Below are positions 17,569 to 27,673 of a stretch of DNA of 64,000 bases, piece by piece. The notes below the pieces were generated by a model. The model saw only the letters and a program-made list of their open reading frames with translations, was not told the DNA's origin and ran no database searches. Each line of letters opens with the position of its first letter. Positions within the stretch are counted from its first letter, which is position 1. The stretch is from the NCBI GenBank assembly GCA_021775425.1, contig JAJFHX010000020.1, positions 1 to 64,000 of the forward strand, read 5' to 3'. Origin of the DNA: Hyphomicrobiales bacterium (GTDB taxonomy: Bacteria > Pseudomonadota > Alphaproteobacteria > Rhizobiales > HXMU1428-3). The position numbers and the translations under genes are program-made.

Positions 17569-18990
17569 TTAAATTACACGGCCTTGGTTCAATATCCCCT
17601 TCGGGTCAATCGCGTGTTTCACAGTGCGCATCAGGTCAAGTTCAGTTTTGCTCTTCACGCGGCTCAGCAATTCCCGTTTCATCACCCCGATGCCATGCTC
17701 CGCACTGACCGAGCCACCATACTCACTCACCAGATCATGCACCGCGTCGGATAAAATTTCCCACATTGAAAGAAACTCTTCTTTGTCCATCCCTAATGGC
17801 TGCGAAACATTATAATGCAGATTACCATCACCAAAATGACCAAACGGCACCGGCCTTGCCCCGGGGATCATATGCTCAACCAGCGCATTCGCCGCCTCAA
17901 CAAAGCGCGGAATGTCAGCGACCGGCACCGAAATATCATGCTTGATAGACCCACCTTCAGGCTTTTGCACTTCAGACATTTCTTCGCGCAGCGCCCAGAG
18001 GTTTTTGCGCTGCGCTTCAGAGTTTGATATCACCCCGTCACTAATCAGCTCTTTTTCAAATGCTTCTTCAAGCAGCAACTCCATTAATGGTTGCACCACC
18101 CCTTCCCGCTCCGCTTCAAGCTCAATCAACCCATACCAGGGAAATTCACTTTCAAGCGGGCTTTGCGCCTGTCCAGCTTTCGACTGGCTGCCATGCTTTA
18201 AAACAAAAGATAACCCCAGCGCCGGCATAATCTCAAACGCACAAAGATGCGCCCCGGCGCGTGAGCTGGCATGTTCAAAAAACGCTGCAAACGCCTCAAG
18301 ACTTTCACAACCAACAAACGCCGTTTGCCGCTCAAGTGGCATCGGATAGAGCTTCAATGTCGCCGCCGTCACAATGCCAAGTGTACCTTCGCCGCCAATA
18401 AACAACTGTTTTAAATCATAGCCCGTATTATCTTTGCGCAAATCTCGAAGGCCATGCCAGATTTCACCGGATGGCAAAACAACCTCAAGCCCCAGCACCA
18501 GATCTCGCATCATGCCATATTTAAAAACCTGAATGCCCCCCGCATTGGTCGAAATATTCCCGCCAATCATACAGCTCCCCTCAGACGCAAGACTAAGCGG
18601 AAACAACAGCCCGGCATCAGCCGCAAACTCCTGCGCCTCCAGCAAAGTCACCCCGGCTTCCACCACCATTGACCGGCTTTTGGGCGATATACCGCGTTTT
18701 TGATTCAGTCGCTTTAAAGAGACAACAATTTCTTTCCCTGTCTGGTCTGGAATCTGTCCCCCAACCAGTCCTGTGTTACCACTTTGTGGAACAATTACCG
18801 TCCCCGTCTCTGACGCGAGCCTGACAATCGCCGCAACTTCCTCAACAGAACCGGGCAACAAAACCAGCGGGCTGATACCAACATATTTATCCCGCCATTC
18901 GGTCATATACCCGGCCATATCTGCCGCCTCAGTCAGCGCATATTTTTCACCCGTGATTTTACAAAACTGATCCAGCAAACTCTGATCCAT
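17569..18990 (-). CDS. FAD-linked oxidase (D-2-hydroxyglutarate/D-lactate dehydrogenase type)
   Basis: A 473-residue flavoprotein of the GlcD/D2HGDH group, which oxidises D-2-hydroxyacids to 2-oxoacids and passes electrons to a cytochrome or electron-transfer flavoprotein. The PCMH-type FAD-binding domain contains PQSGNTGLVGGQ (68-79) and GSCMIGGNISTNAGG. The C-terminal catalytic domain has PFGHFGDGNLHYN with the metal-binding His and SAEHGIG. The end (DPKGILNQGRVI) is typical. Length is normal. A hypothetical 53-residue membrane protein follows. Whether it uses 2-hydroxyglutarate, lactate or glycolate cannot be told from motifs. Confidence 0.92.
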   Translation of the reverse strand: MDQSLLDQFCKITGEKYALTEAADMAGYMTEWRDKYVGISPLVLLPGSVEEVAAIVRLASETGTVIVPQSGNTGLVGGQIPDQTGKEIVVSLKRLNQKRGISPKSRSMVVEAGVTLLEAQEFAADAGLLFPLSLASEGSCMIGGNISTNAGGIQVFKYGMMRDLVLGLEVVLPSGEIWHGLRDLRKDNTGYDLKQLFIGGEGTLGIVTAATLKLYPMPLERQTAFVGCESLEAFAAFFEHASSRAGAHLCAFEIMPALGLSFVLKHGSQSKAGQAQSPLESEFPWYGLIELEAEREGVVQPLMELLLEEAFEKELISDGVISNSEAQRKNLWALREEMSEVQKPEGGSIKHDISVPVADIPRFVEAANALVEHMIPGARPVPFGHFGDGNLHYNVSQPLGMDKEEFLSMWEILSDAVHDLVSEYGGSVSAEHGIGVMKRELLSRVKSKTELDLMRTVKHAIDPKGILNQGRVI

Positions 18991-19064
18991 CTTTAATCAA
19001 TTTCCATTTCTTTTTATCTTTTTTCTTTTGTCTATTTACTTTTGTCACAAGGTCCGGTCTTAAG

Positions 19065-20114
19065 CTATCTGGCCGCCGCCCGCCGCAGCCGGTCATTAAT
19101 CGCAACCCCAACCCCTTCTTCAGGAATCGGCCTCACCGCAATCCGGCTAACACCAAGCCCATCAAGATAATGCAAACCGGCAAACAACCGCTGTGCCGCT
19201 TCCATCATATCACCCGCTTCACTTAGATTATAAAAATTACCTTCAATTGTCTCTTCAGGCCCAAAGCCAAGCACAGCTTCCCCTTCTTCCACGTCCAGCA
19301 CATTCAACCGCACCCCAGCCCGCGGTGCATAATGCCTGAGCAGTGAACCCGGCGCCAGCGGCACATCATTTCCAGTCCCCCCAACACCCTTTTCATCAAT
19401 CTCGCCAACATGGCTTTCAACAGCCAGACCACTCGCCTGTTCAAGCTCAGCCAAGGTCACAGTTCCCGGTCGCAGCAAATGCAAAACAGTTCCCCGCCCG
19501 TCTTCCTCTTTAATCGACACAATGGTCGATTCAAGCCCTTTAGTGGTCTCTCCCCCGTCAACAATCAGATCAACCTTATTGCCAAGGTCCTGTTCAACAT
19601 GCGTGTGGGATGTCGGGCTGATCCGCCCTGAGCTGTTCGCGCTTGGCGCCGCAATCGCAAATCCTGAACTTTTAAGTTCCGAACCTTTAAGAATAGCCCG
19701 CGCCACATCATGATCCGGCATACGCAGAGCAATCGTCGGCAATCCGGCTGTCACCAGCGAAGAAATCCCAGCCTGCTTTTTGAGCGGCACGACAATCGTC
19801 AGCGGCCCCGGCCAGAAAACATCCACAAGCTTCAGAGCCGCATCATTAAAGTCACCGATCTCTAAAGCCGCTTCAACTGAACCGACGTGTACAATCAGCG
19901 GATTAAAAGATGGCCGTCCTTTAACCTCAAATATCCGCGCCACAGCTTTATCCGATCGCGCATCAGCACCAAGGCCGTAAACAGTCTCTGTCGGAAAGGC
20001 GATCAGCCCACCCTCGCTTAAAAGCCGGATCGCTTCTTTAATTTCAGAGTTTAATCTCGTAATTTCTTGCAAATTTCCATCCAATTTCAGTGACCTGCAA
20101 CATCCTGCGCGCAT
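19065..20114 (-). CDS. sua5: L-threonylcarbamoyladenylate synthase, long (Sua5) form
   Basis: Makes threonylcarbamoyl-AMP from threonine, bicarbonate and ATP for the t6A37 modification of ANN-decoding tRNAs. The 349-residue product has the YrdC domain (GGLIAFPTETVYGLGADA near residues 35-52, then KGRP and APSANSSGRISPT) and the C-terminal Sua5 domain that short TsaC proteins lack (from about residue 230; PGSLLRHYAP). The first 12-15 residues before LQEITRLN look unconserved, so the true start could be slightly downstream. It precedes the FAD oxidase on the same strand by about 75 bases. Confidence 0.94.
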   Translation of the reverse strand: MRAGCCRSLKLDGNLQEITRLNSEIKEAIRLLSEGGLIAFPTETVYGLGADARSDKAVARIFEVKGRPSFNPLIVHVGSVEAALEIGDFNDAALKLVDVFWPGPLTIVVPLKKQAGISSLVTAGLPTIALRMPDHDVARAILKGSELKSSGFAIAAPSANSSGRISPTSHTHVEQDLGNKVDLIVDGGETTKGLESTIVSIKEEDGRGTVLHLLRPGTVTLAELEQASGLAVESHVGEIDEKGVGGTGNDVPLAPGSLLRHYAPRAGVRLNVLDVEEGEAVLGFGPEETIEGNFYNLSEAGDMMEAAQRLFAGLHYLDGLGVSRIAVRPIPEEGVGVAINDRLRRAAAR

Positions 20115-20301
20115 TACTCGCGCCTAAAGAATTCAAAAGCACAGCACATCACCTGATCCAGAATAAATGATCTTCTTGAATATGCCTGACAACCACCTTA
20201 GAGTCAGCCAGCAGCCGGTTTTATTCATTTGAGGCCAGTTCCAAACTCGTAACACCGGCGCCAGAACACAAAATAATCCAAGCAGCGCAAGAAAGCGACA
20301 A

Positions 20302-22077
20302 ATGACCTATCAGGCACCCATCAGTGACATCACCCACATACTCACGCACATTGCTGATATAGACGAATTTTTAAAAAATGGCTATGCGCCAAATCTGGAC
20401 CATGACCTCCTCAGTGCCATTCTTGAAGAAGCCGGAAAATTTGCTGGCAACCAACTTGCCCCCCTGAATAAAATCGGTGATCAGCAAGGTTGTTCACTGA
20501 GCAACGGCGACGTCAAAACCCCAGATGGCTGGGTTGAAGCATATAAAGAGTGGAGCGAAGCCGGTTGGGCCTCACTTGCATCTGATGAACAATATGGCGG
20601 CCAGGCCTTGCCTCACATTCTCGCTCAGTCAGTTGGCGAATTCTGGAATAGTGCCAACATGGCCTTTGGTCTTTGCCCGCTCCTCACACAAGGTGCCGTA
20701 GATGCCATCGCCCACCACGCCAGTGATGAATTAAAAAACGTCTATCTTGAAAAAATGATCTCCGGTCAGTGGACCGGTACTATGAACTTAACTGAACCTC
20801 AGGCCGGGTCTGACCTCGCCGCCATTAAAACCAAAGCGGTGCCAAAAGGTGATGGCACATATGCCATCAAAGGCACCAAAATTTTCATCACCTATGGTGA
20901 GCATGATTTAACTGAAAACATCATCCATCTGGTTCTCGCCCGCCTGCCTGATGCACCAGAAGGCACCAAAGGCATTTCCCTGTTTATTGTGCCAAAATTC
21001 CTGCCCGATGAAAACGGCAACCCCGGCCAACGCAATGACCTCCTCTGCACCGGGCTTGAACATAAACTCGGCATTCACGCCTCTCCAACCAGCGTCATGA
21101 GCTTTGGCGAAAAAGACGGTGCCATCGGCTATCTTGTAGGTGAAGAAAATCGCGGCCTTTTTGCCATGTTCACCATGATGAATCTCGCCCGACTCTCTGT
21201 CGGCACGCAAGGCGTCGCCATCATGGAAAGAAGCTACCAGCAGGCCCTTAACTATGCGAGAGAGCGTTTACAAGGCGCCGCCATTGGCAGCCCCAAAGGC
21301 ACCATGGACCCGATCATCAGCCACCCTGATATCCGCCGCAACCTTGGCCAGATGAAAGCCATGACCATGGCCGCAAGAGCCATATGTCTCATCACCGCAA
21401 AACATATGGATATATCCCTGAACGCCACTGACGAAACAGATAGATCAACTGCTAAAAACATAGCCGCCCTGCTCACCCCCATCGCCAAAGCCTTCTCAAC
21501 TGACCTCGGCGTTGAAGCAACATCAATCGGCATTCAAATTCATGGTGGCATGGGCTTTATTGAAGAAACCGGCGCCGCTCAACATTTAAGAGACGCCCGC
21601 ATACTGCCTATATATGAAGGCACCAACGGCATTCAGGCCATCGACCTGATGTTCCGCAAACTCCCTCTCGAAGGCGGCAACACGGTCAATAGCTGCCTCG
21701 GCGATCTGAAAACCATAGCGGAAAACCTTAAAAAATCACCTGACATAGCCAGTCAGATGGGGCCTTATCTCAAAACTGCGATTGATGATCTTGAAGCAAG
21801 TCTCAGCCACCTGCAATCCATCCCCACCAATGACCCGGCACCTTTATATTACGCTGCAACACCCCTGCTGCGCCTGTTTGGCATCTCCCTTGGCGGCGCT
21901 TATCTAATCAAAGGCGCAATCGCGGCTTCAAGTGCAGACAGCCCTTACCATTTGCAGCAAACCGCAATTGCCGCCCTTTTCAGCCACCAGTTTCTAAGCC
22001 AGACCGATGGTCTGAAAAATCAGATCATCAGCGGAGCGACAACTCTGGAGCAGCAAACAGAAAAGCTTTTTAGTTAA
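20302..22077 (+). CDS. Acyl-CoA dehydrogenase, long C-terminal-domain type (DmdC-like)
   Basis: A 591-residue flavoprotein longer than classical short-chain enzymes because of an N-terminal lead and a C-terminal extension. Visible motifs are LTEPQAGSDLAAIKTKA (flavin/substrate), IFITYGEHDL, GIQIHGGMGF and IYEGTNGIQA with the putative catalytic Glu439. This long family includes 3-methylmercaptopropionyl-CoA dehydrogenase (DmdC) and broad-range enzymes for medium-chain or aromatic acyl-CoAs. A crotonase gene follows 40 bases later, consistent with two consecutive steps (dehydrogenation then hydration). Substrate specificity cannot be settled here. Confidence 0.93.
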   Translation: MTYQAPISDITHILTHIADIDEFLKNGYAPNLDHDLLSAILEEAGKFAGNQLAPLNKIGDQQGCSLSNGDVKTPDGWVEAYKEWSEAGWASLASDEQYGGQALPHILAQSVGEFWNSANMAFGLCPLLTQGAVDAIAHHASDELKNVYLEKMISGQWTGTMNLTEPQAGSDLAAIKTKAVPKGDGTYAIKGTKIFITYGEHDLTENIIHLVLARLPDAPEGTKGISLFIVPKFLPDENGNPGQRNDLLCTGLEHKLGIHASPTSVMSFGEKDGAIGYLVGEENRGLFAMFTMMNLARLSVGTQGVAIMERSYQQALNYARERLQGAAIGSPKGTMDPIISHPDIRRNLGQMKAMTMAARAICLITAKHMDISLNATDETDRSTAKNIAALLTPIAKAFSTDLGVEATSIGIQIHGGMGFIEETGAAQHLRDARILPIYEGTNGIQAIDLMFRKLPLEGGNTVNSCLGDLKTIAENLKKSPDIASQMGPYLKTAIDDLEASLSHLQSIPTNDPAPLYYAATPLLRLFGISLGGAYLIKGAIAASSADSPYHLQQTAIAALFSHQFLSQTDGLKNQIISGATTLEQQTEKLFS

Positions 22078-22117
22078 GTGAACCAACGAAATATCATAAA
22101 CACGAAAGCAAACTCAC

Positions 22118-22873
22118 ATGAGCAACCATATCGCCATCGCGACAATAAACGGCATCCAGACCATCAGGCTCCAGCGCCCTGACAAAATGAACGCCCTCAC
22201 CAATGATATGTACCAGCAAATGGCGGACGCTCTGAAAAACAGCAACCGCCAGAGTGACATCAAAGTAAACATGATCAGCGGTGAAAAAGGCTGCTTTACC
22301 GCAGGCAATGACATCAAAGATTTTCTAGCCTATGCGGAAACAGGCAATCTGGCTGATGGGGTCATCGACTTTCTCACCAGCCTCGGCACGCTCGACAAAC
22401 CCCTCATCCTCGCGATAGACGGCCCCGCCATCGGCATCGGCACCACCATGGCGTTTCATGCTGATCTGGTTTACGCCACCAGCAATGCCCTTTTCCAAAC
22501 CCCGTTTCTCGATCTCGGCCTGATCCCGGAAGCCGCCTCATCTTACCTGATGCCAAAATCAATCGGCTATGTTCGCGCTTATGAAATGCTCGCTCTTGGG
22601 GAACCGTTCCCGGCAGAAAAGGCATTAAACGCCGGCATCATCAATGCCATCGTTGATAGCGATCAACTCGATGAACATGTCCAAAAGGTCGCGCTTCGCC
22701 TTGCTAAAAAACCAATACAGGCCATGCTGACAACCAAACGCCTGATGCGCGGCGACAGAGAAAAGATCATGCAGGTGATGGAAGTGGAAACGGAAATTTT
22801 CGCCCGCCAGCTCAGAAGCGAAGAAGCAAAATCAGCGTTTGCAGCGTTTCTCAATAAAAGCGCAAAATCATAA
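22118..22873 (+). CDS. Enoyl-CoA hydratase/isomerase (crotonase) family protein
   Basis: A 251-residue crotonase. The oxyanion-hole segments are CFTAGNDIKDF and AIDGPAIGIGTTMAF, and LGLIPEAASSYLMP carries one catalytic Glu. The second Glu of classical hydratases is not obvious, which would fit an isomerase-type or specialised crotonase. It is co-directional with the long acyl-CoA dehydrogenase upstream, so it probably handles the enoyl-CoA made by it. No thiolase or 3-hydroxyacyl-CoA dehydrogenase is nearby, so the pair is not a full beta-oxidation operon. Confidence 0.9.
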   Translation: MSNHIAIATINGIQTIRLQRPDKMNALTNDMYQQMADALKNSNRQSDIKVNMISGEKGCFTAGNDIKDFLAYAETGNLADGVIDFLTSLGTLDKPLILAIDGPAIGIGTTMAFHADLVYATSNALFQTPFLDLGLIPEAASSYLMPKSIGYVRAYEMLALGEPFPAEKALNAGIINAIVDSDQLDEHVQKVALRLAKKPIQAMLTTKRLMRGDREKIMQVMEVETEIFARQLRSEEAKSAFAAFLNKSAKS

Positions 22874-22988
22874 CTGCGCATAAAACCCTCTTTAAATCAG
22901 GAAAAATCCTGCCAAAAACGCCGGAAAACACCCCGGTTTCAATCGATAAACACTAGCCCCGAACAATTTTTCAAGGCAAGATACGCCC

Positions 22989-23966
22989 ATGACAAAAGAA
23001 ACCACACCGACAAACAAAAAATCAAAACAATCAGCCTCAACGCTATATTTGACCCACGAACAATGCCTGCTGCATGAAAACGGCCCCGGTCATCCAGAGC
23101 GACCCGACCGCCTGCGCGCCATTGAAAAAGTGCTGGATCACGATCTCTTCAGCAGCCTCATCCGCGAAGAAGCACCCAGAGCAACACGGGCGCACCTCGA
23201 ACTCGCCCACCCAAAAAACTATATCGAGCTTATTGAAAACAGCCGCCCGGAATCTGGTTACGCCTTCATTGATCCAGACACCTCAATGAACAAATACACC
23301 TGGGACGCCCTGATGTTTTCTATTGGCGGTGCCATTCATGCGGTTGATCAGGTCTTTACCAAACAGAACAAAAACGCCTTTGTCGCCACAAGGCCACCGG
23401 GCCACCACGCAGAAACCACAAGGGCCTGCGGCTTCTGCATTTTCAACAATGTCGCCATCGCCGCTAATTATGCGAGAAAAACCCATGCCGCAGAACGTGT
23501 CGCCGTCGTTGATTTTGATGTCCACCATGGCAATGGTACACAGGACATTTTCTGGTCAGACAAAGACCTTTATTATGGCTCAACCCACCAGATGCCACTC
23601 TTTCCCGGCACCGGTGCCTTAAACGAAACCGGAGTTGATAACATCTGGAACGCGCCGCTAAGCTCCGGCGATGGCAGTGAAAAATTCCGCGAAGCCATGC
23701 AAAATCGCGTCCTGCCCTCATTAAAAGCCTTTTCGCCTGACCTGATCATCATATCTGCCGGTTTTGATGCTCACCGCAGCGATCCTCTGGCTGGCATCAA
23801 CCTGGAAGAGCAGGATTTCAGCTGGATCACCACAGAATTGCTCGATATTGCTGAAAAACAATGCGACGGCAGGGTTGTCTCTATCCTTGAAGGAGGGTAT
23901 GACCTCAACAGCCTCGCCAGATCTGTCGGTGTTCACGTACAGCAACTGATTAACGCGGCCTCATAA
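22989..23966 (+). CDS. Histone-deacetylase-superfamily amidohydrolase
   Basis: A 325-residue member of the arginase/deacetylase fold (HdaH / acetylpolyamine amidohydrolase type). The sequence shows HPERPDRLRAIE, the charge-relay RPPGHHAE (His139, His140), the zinc motif DFDVHHGNGTQ (Asp177, His179) and ISAGFDAHRSDPLAG with the second zinc Asp. Bacterial members remove acetyl or other acyl groups from small amines or lysine side chains. The order deacetylase, xseB, dxs on one strand is common in alphaproteobacteria, but no functional link to isoprenoid synthesis is known to me. Confidence 0.93.
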   Translation: MTKETTPTNKKSKQSASTLYLTHEQCLLHENGPGHPERPDRLRAIEKVLDHDLFSSLIREEAPRATRAHLELAHPKNYIELIENSRPESGYAFIDPDTSMNKYTWDALMFSIGGAIHAVDQVFTKQNKNAFVATRPPGHHAETTRACGFCIFNNVAIAANYARKTHAAERVAVVDFDVHHGNGTQDIFWSDKDLYYGSTHQMPLFPGTGALNETGVDNIWNAPLSSGDGSEKFREAMQNRVLPSLKAFSPDLIIISAGFDAHRSDPLAGINLEEQDFSWITTELLDIAEKQCDGRVVSILEGGYDLNSLARSVGVHVQQLINAAS

Positions 23967-24038
23967 TCTAAGCGATTTTTTGTGCCCAAATAGACCAACA
24001 GTTATTTGACGAGTTAAATTTTAAACCGAGAATAAATT

Positions 24039-24290
24039 ATGCCAAAACAAAACAATTCAGACATCCAATCAATGAGCTTTGAAACTGCCCTGGCCGAACT
24101 TGAGCAAATCGTTGGCCGGCTGGAACATGGTGATGTCCCTTTAGAAGAATCCATCCAGATTTATGAACGCGGCGAGGCCCTTCGCTCCCATAGTGATAAG
24201 CTCTTAAAAGAAGCCGAGGCCAAAGTTGAAAAGCTCTCCATTAACAAAGACGGAACGGCTGGCCAAACCGAACCTCTGGAGATAGAATAA
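24039..24290 (+). CDS. xseB: Exodeoxyribonuclease VII small subunit
   Basis: An 83-residue helical protein with the family pattern SFETALAELEQIVGRLE, a short turn (GDVPLEESI) and a second helix (YERGEALRSHSDKLL). Several copies assemble with one XseA to make exonuclease VII, which degrades single-stranded DNA. The start ATG is the only one near the conserved region. It is placed between the deacetylase-like gene and dxs. ispA, often located between xseB and dxs, is absent here. Confidence 0.95.
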   Translation: MPKQNNSDIQSMSFETALAELEQIVGRLEHGDVPLEESIQIYERGEALRSHSDKLLKEAEAKVEKLSINKDGTAGQTEPLEIE

Positions 24291-24347
24291 ACCCACGAAA
24301 TCTTATCGTTTAAATTACAATCAGAAACACAAGAAGTCAGAAAAAAC

Positions 24348-26255
24348 GTGAAAACCCCACTGCTCGACCAGATCAAAACCCCAAAAGACATGAAGTCACT
24401 TGATGATAGTGACCTCACAACCCTAGCCAGTGAACTACGCGACGAAATGATTGACGCTGTCTCAATCACCGGCGGTCACCTTGGCGCAGGGCTCGGCGTT
24501 GTTGAGCTCACTGTTGCCTTACATCATGTTTTTAACACGCCTGAAGATAAGCTGATCTGGGATGTCGGCCACCAGACCTACCCGCACAAAATCCTCACCG
24601 GCCGCAGAGATAAAATTCGCACCCTGCGCCAGCCCGATGGCCTCTCCGGTTTCACCAAACGGGCTGAAAGTGAATATGACCCCTTCGGCGCTGCCCATTC
24701 CTCAACTTCCATCTCCGCAGGCGTCGGTATGGCCGTCGCCAGAGACCTTGATAACAAAGACCATAACGTCATTGCTGTCATCGGTGATGGCGCCATGAGC
24801 GCAGGCATGGCCTATGAAGCCATGAACAACGCCGGCGCCATGCATTCCCGGCTAATCGTCATCCTCAATGATAATGACATGTCAATCGCCCCGCCCGTTG
24901 GCGCGATGAGCGCCTACCTCGCGCGGCTTGTCTCAGGCAAAACCTATCTCTCATTGCGCGAAACAGCCAAACAACTGGCCGCCCACCTGCCAAAATTCAT
25001 GCAGGAAAAAGCACGCAAAACTGAAGAATACGCCAGAGGGTTCTGGGCCGGCGGCAGCCTGTTTGAAGAACTTGGCTTTTACTATGTCGGCCCTATAGAC
25101 GGACATAACCTTGACCATCTTTTGCCCATCCTGCGCAATGTAAGAGATACCGAAAAAGGCCCGATCCTGGTGCATGTTGTCACTCAAAAAGGCAAAGGCT
25201 ATCACCCGGCTGAAAATTCAGCCGATAAATATCACGGCGTTGGCCGGTTTAATGTCATCACTGGCGAAAAAGAAAAAGCCAAAGCCAATGCCCCAGGCTA
25301 TACCAGCATCTTCGCCAACAGCCTTTTAAAAGAAGCCGGGAAGGACGACAAAATCGTAGCCGTCACCGCAGCAATGCCATCCGGCACCGGGCTGGATGAT
25401 TTCGCCAAAACCTTCCCCTCCCGCTGTTTTGATGTCGGCATCGCCGAGCAGCACGCTGTCACTTTCGCAGCCGGCCTCGCCGCAGAAGGGTATAAACCGT
25501 TCGCCGCCATCTATTCTACTTTTTTACAACGAGCCTATGATCAGGTTGTCCATGATGTTGCCATTCAAAACCTGCCTGTTCGTTTCGCCATCGACAGGGC
25601 CGGCCTTGTTGGCGCGGATGGCCCGACCCATGCCGGTAGTTTCGATGTCGCATATCTCGCCAATCTACCAGGCTTCACTGTAATGGCCGCCAGTGATGAA
25701 GCTGAGCTGATGCACATGGTCGCAACCGCCGCCTCAATTAATGACGGCCCCTCAAGTTTCCGCTATCCGCGCGGTGAAGGTATCGGCGTTGAACTACCAA
25801 ACGAAGGCCAGGTGCTTGAAATCGGCAAGGGCCGCATCATCGAACAAGGCAACGCCGTTGCCCTCCTCAGCTTCGGCACGCGCCTGGAAGAAAGTCGCAA
25901 AGCCGCCAAAATGCTAAACTCTTTTGGTCTTTCAACAACCATCGCCGATGCCCGCTTCGCCAAACCCCTTGATGAAGACCTGATTGCAAATCTAGCCAGA
26001 AACCACGAAATTCTCATCACCATTGAAGAAGGTGCCGTTGGCGGATTTGGCTCTCATGTCGCACATTTCCTTGGCCATAAAGGCCTGCTTGACAATGGCC
26101 TCAAATTCCGCAGCCTCACCCTGCCGGATAGCTTTATCGACCATAACGCGCCAGCCGTTCAGTATGAAATGGCGGAGCTTAACGCACCTCACATTGTCAA
26201 AACCGTCATGACCGCCCTTGGCAAAGAATTCAAACTCGGCCAGGATATGGCCTGA
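24348..26255 (+). CDS. dxs: 1-deoxy-D-xylulose-5-phosphate synthase
   Basis: Thiamine-diphosphate enzyme that condenses pyruvate and glyceraldehyde-3-phosphate in the first step of the MEP isoprenoid pathway; it also feeds thiamine and pyridoxal synthesis. The 635-residue product shows [15 protein letters not shown], the ThDP/Mg motif [18 protein letters not shown], and [15 protein letters not shown] with the catalytic Glu. Translation probably begins at GTG 24348, directly followed by [11 protein letters not shown], the conserved beginning. Standard length. It ends before an unrelated arsR-aquaporin unit. Confidence 0.97.
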   Translation: MKTPLLDQIKTPKDMKSLDDSDLTTLASELRDEMIDAVSITGGHLGAGLGVVELTVALHHVFNTPEDKLIWDVGHQTYPHKILTGRRDKIRTLRQPDGLSGFTKRAESEYDPFGAAHSSTSISAGVGMAVARDLDNKDHNVIAVIGDGAMSAGMAYEAMNNAGAMHSRLIVILNDNDMSIAPPVGAMSAYLARLVSGKTYLSLRETAKQLAAHLPKFMQEKARKTEEYARGFWAGGSLFEELGFYYVGPIDGHNLDHLLPILRNVRDTEKGPILVHVVTQKGKGYHPAENSADKYHGVGRFNVITGEKEKAKANAPGYTSIFANSLLKEAGKDDKIVAVTAAMPSGTGLDDFAKTFPSRCFDVGIAEQHAVTFAAGLAAEGYKPFAAIYSTFLQRAYDQVVHDVAIQNLPVRFAIDRAGLVGADGPTHAGSFDVAYLANLPGFTVMAASDEAELMHMVATAASINDGPSSFRYPRGEGIGVELPNEGQVLEIGKGRIIEQGNAVALLSFGTRLEESRKAAKMLNSFGLSTTIADARFAKPLDEDLIANLARNHEILITIEEGAVGGFGSHVAHFLGHKGLLDNGLKFRSLTLPDSFIDHNAPAVQYEMAELNAPHIVKTVMTALGKEFKLGQDMA

Positions 26256-26441
26256 CCAGCTCGTGTCAAAGAAATGTAATCTTGATGGGTAAACTGATCC
26301 CGGCTGGAAATAGCACCCTGTGTTTTCAGCCAGAGCCTGCCAATTTCAATGCCATAGCTGTTGATAATTCCGCCAGTTGATAAACCAGCCTGTGATGAAT
26401 TCCAGTTGACACAAATCAAAAACATCAATACATCATGATAT

Positions 26442-26792
26442 ATGGAAAAAGAAATAACCTTCACATCATCAGACGCCCTGACTTCCTTTGCTGCACTCAG
26501 CCAGAAAACACGCCTTGACGTCTTCCGTCTGCTCATCAAAGCCGGAGAAAAAGGTATGTCCGCCGGTGAAATTGGTGAAAAGCTCGGCATTCGCCAGAAT
26601 ACCATGTCAACCAACCTCGCCATTCTGGCCCGCACCAATCTCGTCACAAACCAGCGCGAAGGGCGGTCGATCAGATATTTCGCCAATTATTCCGGCATCC
26701 GCCAGTTGATCAGTTTTCTGATGGAAGATTGCTGCGGCGGCAACACTGAAATATGCCAGCCCATTCTCGATGAACTCCAGTGCCAGAATTAA
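26442..26792 (+). CDS. arsR: ArsR-family metalloregulator
   Basis: A 116-residue winged-helix repressor with the recognition helix region IRQNTMSTNLAILART. The C-terminus carries the cysteines Cys97-Cys98 (EDCCGG), Cys105 and Cys114, a candidate thiol site for As(III), unlike the ELCVCDL site of the classical repressor. Such repressors leave DNA when arsenite binds. The aquaporin gene follows within about 20 bases, the layout of rhizobial arsR-aqpS operons, although no arsC, arsH or arsenite pump is found afterwards. The operator was not identified with confidence. Confidence 0.93.
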   Translation: MEKEITFTSSDALTSFAALSQKTRLDVFRLLIKAGEKGMSAGEIGEKLGIRQNTMSTNLAILARTNLVTNQREGRSIRYFANYSGIRQLISFLMEDCCGGNTEICQPILDELQCQN

Positions 26793-26808
26793 ACATCAGC
26801 CAACAGAA

Positions 26809-27519
26809 ATGAAAAGCAGCCCGACCATGACAACCACCAGTCCGAATACTGCCTGCCAGAAATACGCCGCTGAGTTTATCGGCACCGCCTTTCTCCTCGC
26901 AACTGTTGTCGGCTCCGGCATCATGGCGGAAACACTGGCAAACGGTAATGTCGCCATAGCCCTTCTGGGCAACACCATCCCCACAGGCGCAATCCTTGTT
27001 GTCCTCATCACTATGTTCGGGCCAATTTCTGGTGCCCATTTCAATCCGGCTGTCACCCTCGTCTTCGCATTAAAAAAACAACTCAGCATTCCAGAAAGCG
27101 CAATTTATGTCGCTATGCAGATAGCTGGTGGCATTCTTGGTGTATGGGTCGCACATATGATGTTTGATCAACCGGTGTTCCAGTGGTCAGCCAAATTGCG
27201 CACCGGTGAAGCCCAATGGTTCGCTGAACTGATTGCAACCTTCGGACTGCTGCTCACCATCCTTGTCACCTTAAAACAAAAGTCAGAAGCCGTGCCCATG
27301 GCCGTTGGACTCTACATCACTGCCGCCTATTGGTTCACCGCTTCAACATCTTTTGCCAACCCGGCTGTTACCATTGCCAGAAGTTTAAGCAACAGCTTTG
27401 CCGGCATATTGGTTGACCATGTCCCCGCCTTTATCATCGCGCAGCTCACTGGCGCAGTGCTCGCTTTGTTGGTGAACAAATATCTACTCACACCAGCAAA
27501 CGCGCACCAAAACGCCTGA
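26809..27519 (+). CDS. Aquaglyceroporin of the MIP family (AqpS-like)
   Basis: A membrane channel of about 236 residues with six hydrophobic helices and the two half-helix motifs, HFNPAVTLVF and SFANPAVTIARS. In rhizobia the AqpS channel encoded after arsR lets arsenite flow out after ArsC has reduced arsenate. Linkage to the metalloregulator upstream supports a metalloid role. The ATGs at 26770 (overlapping arsR), 26809 and 26827 are in frame; no clear ribosome-binding site separates them and I chose the first one after the arsR stop. No arsC is in the window, so reduction would need a gene elsewhere. Confidence 0.92.
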   Translation: MKSSPTMTTTSPNTACQKYAAEFIGTAFLLATVVGSGIMAETLANGNVAIALLGNTIPTGAILVVLITMFGPISGAHFNPAVTLVFALKKQLSIPESAIYVAMQIAGGILGVWVAHMMFDQPVFQWSAKLRTGEAQWFAELIATFGLLLTILVTLKQKSEAVPMAVGLYITAAYWFTASTSFANPAVTIARSLSNSFAGILVDHVPAFIIAQLTGAVLALLVNKYLLTPANAHQNA

Positions 27520-27673
27520 CACCGGAAAATCAGCTTTCCGCCTGAAATCCGTCAAAACACTCTCTGTCAGACTTGCTCTTCAAACATATTTCTGCAGCAA
27601 CGCAGCCAAGTGGCAATTTCATTGCTCAACTTTCGCTGCCTTACGGCAACCGCGAACCAATCCACACTTGATT

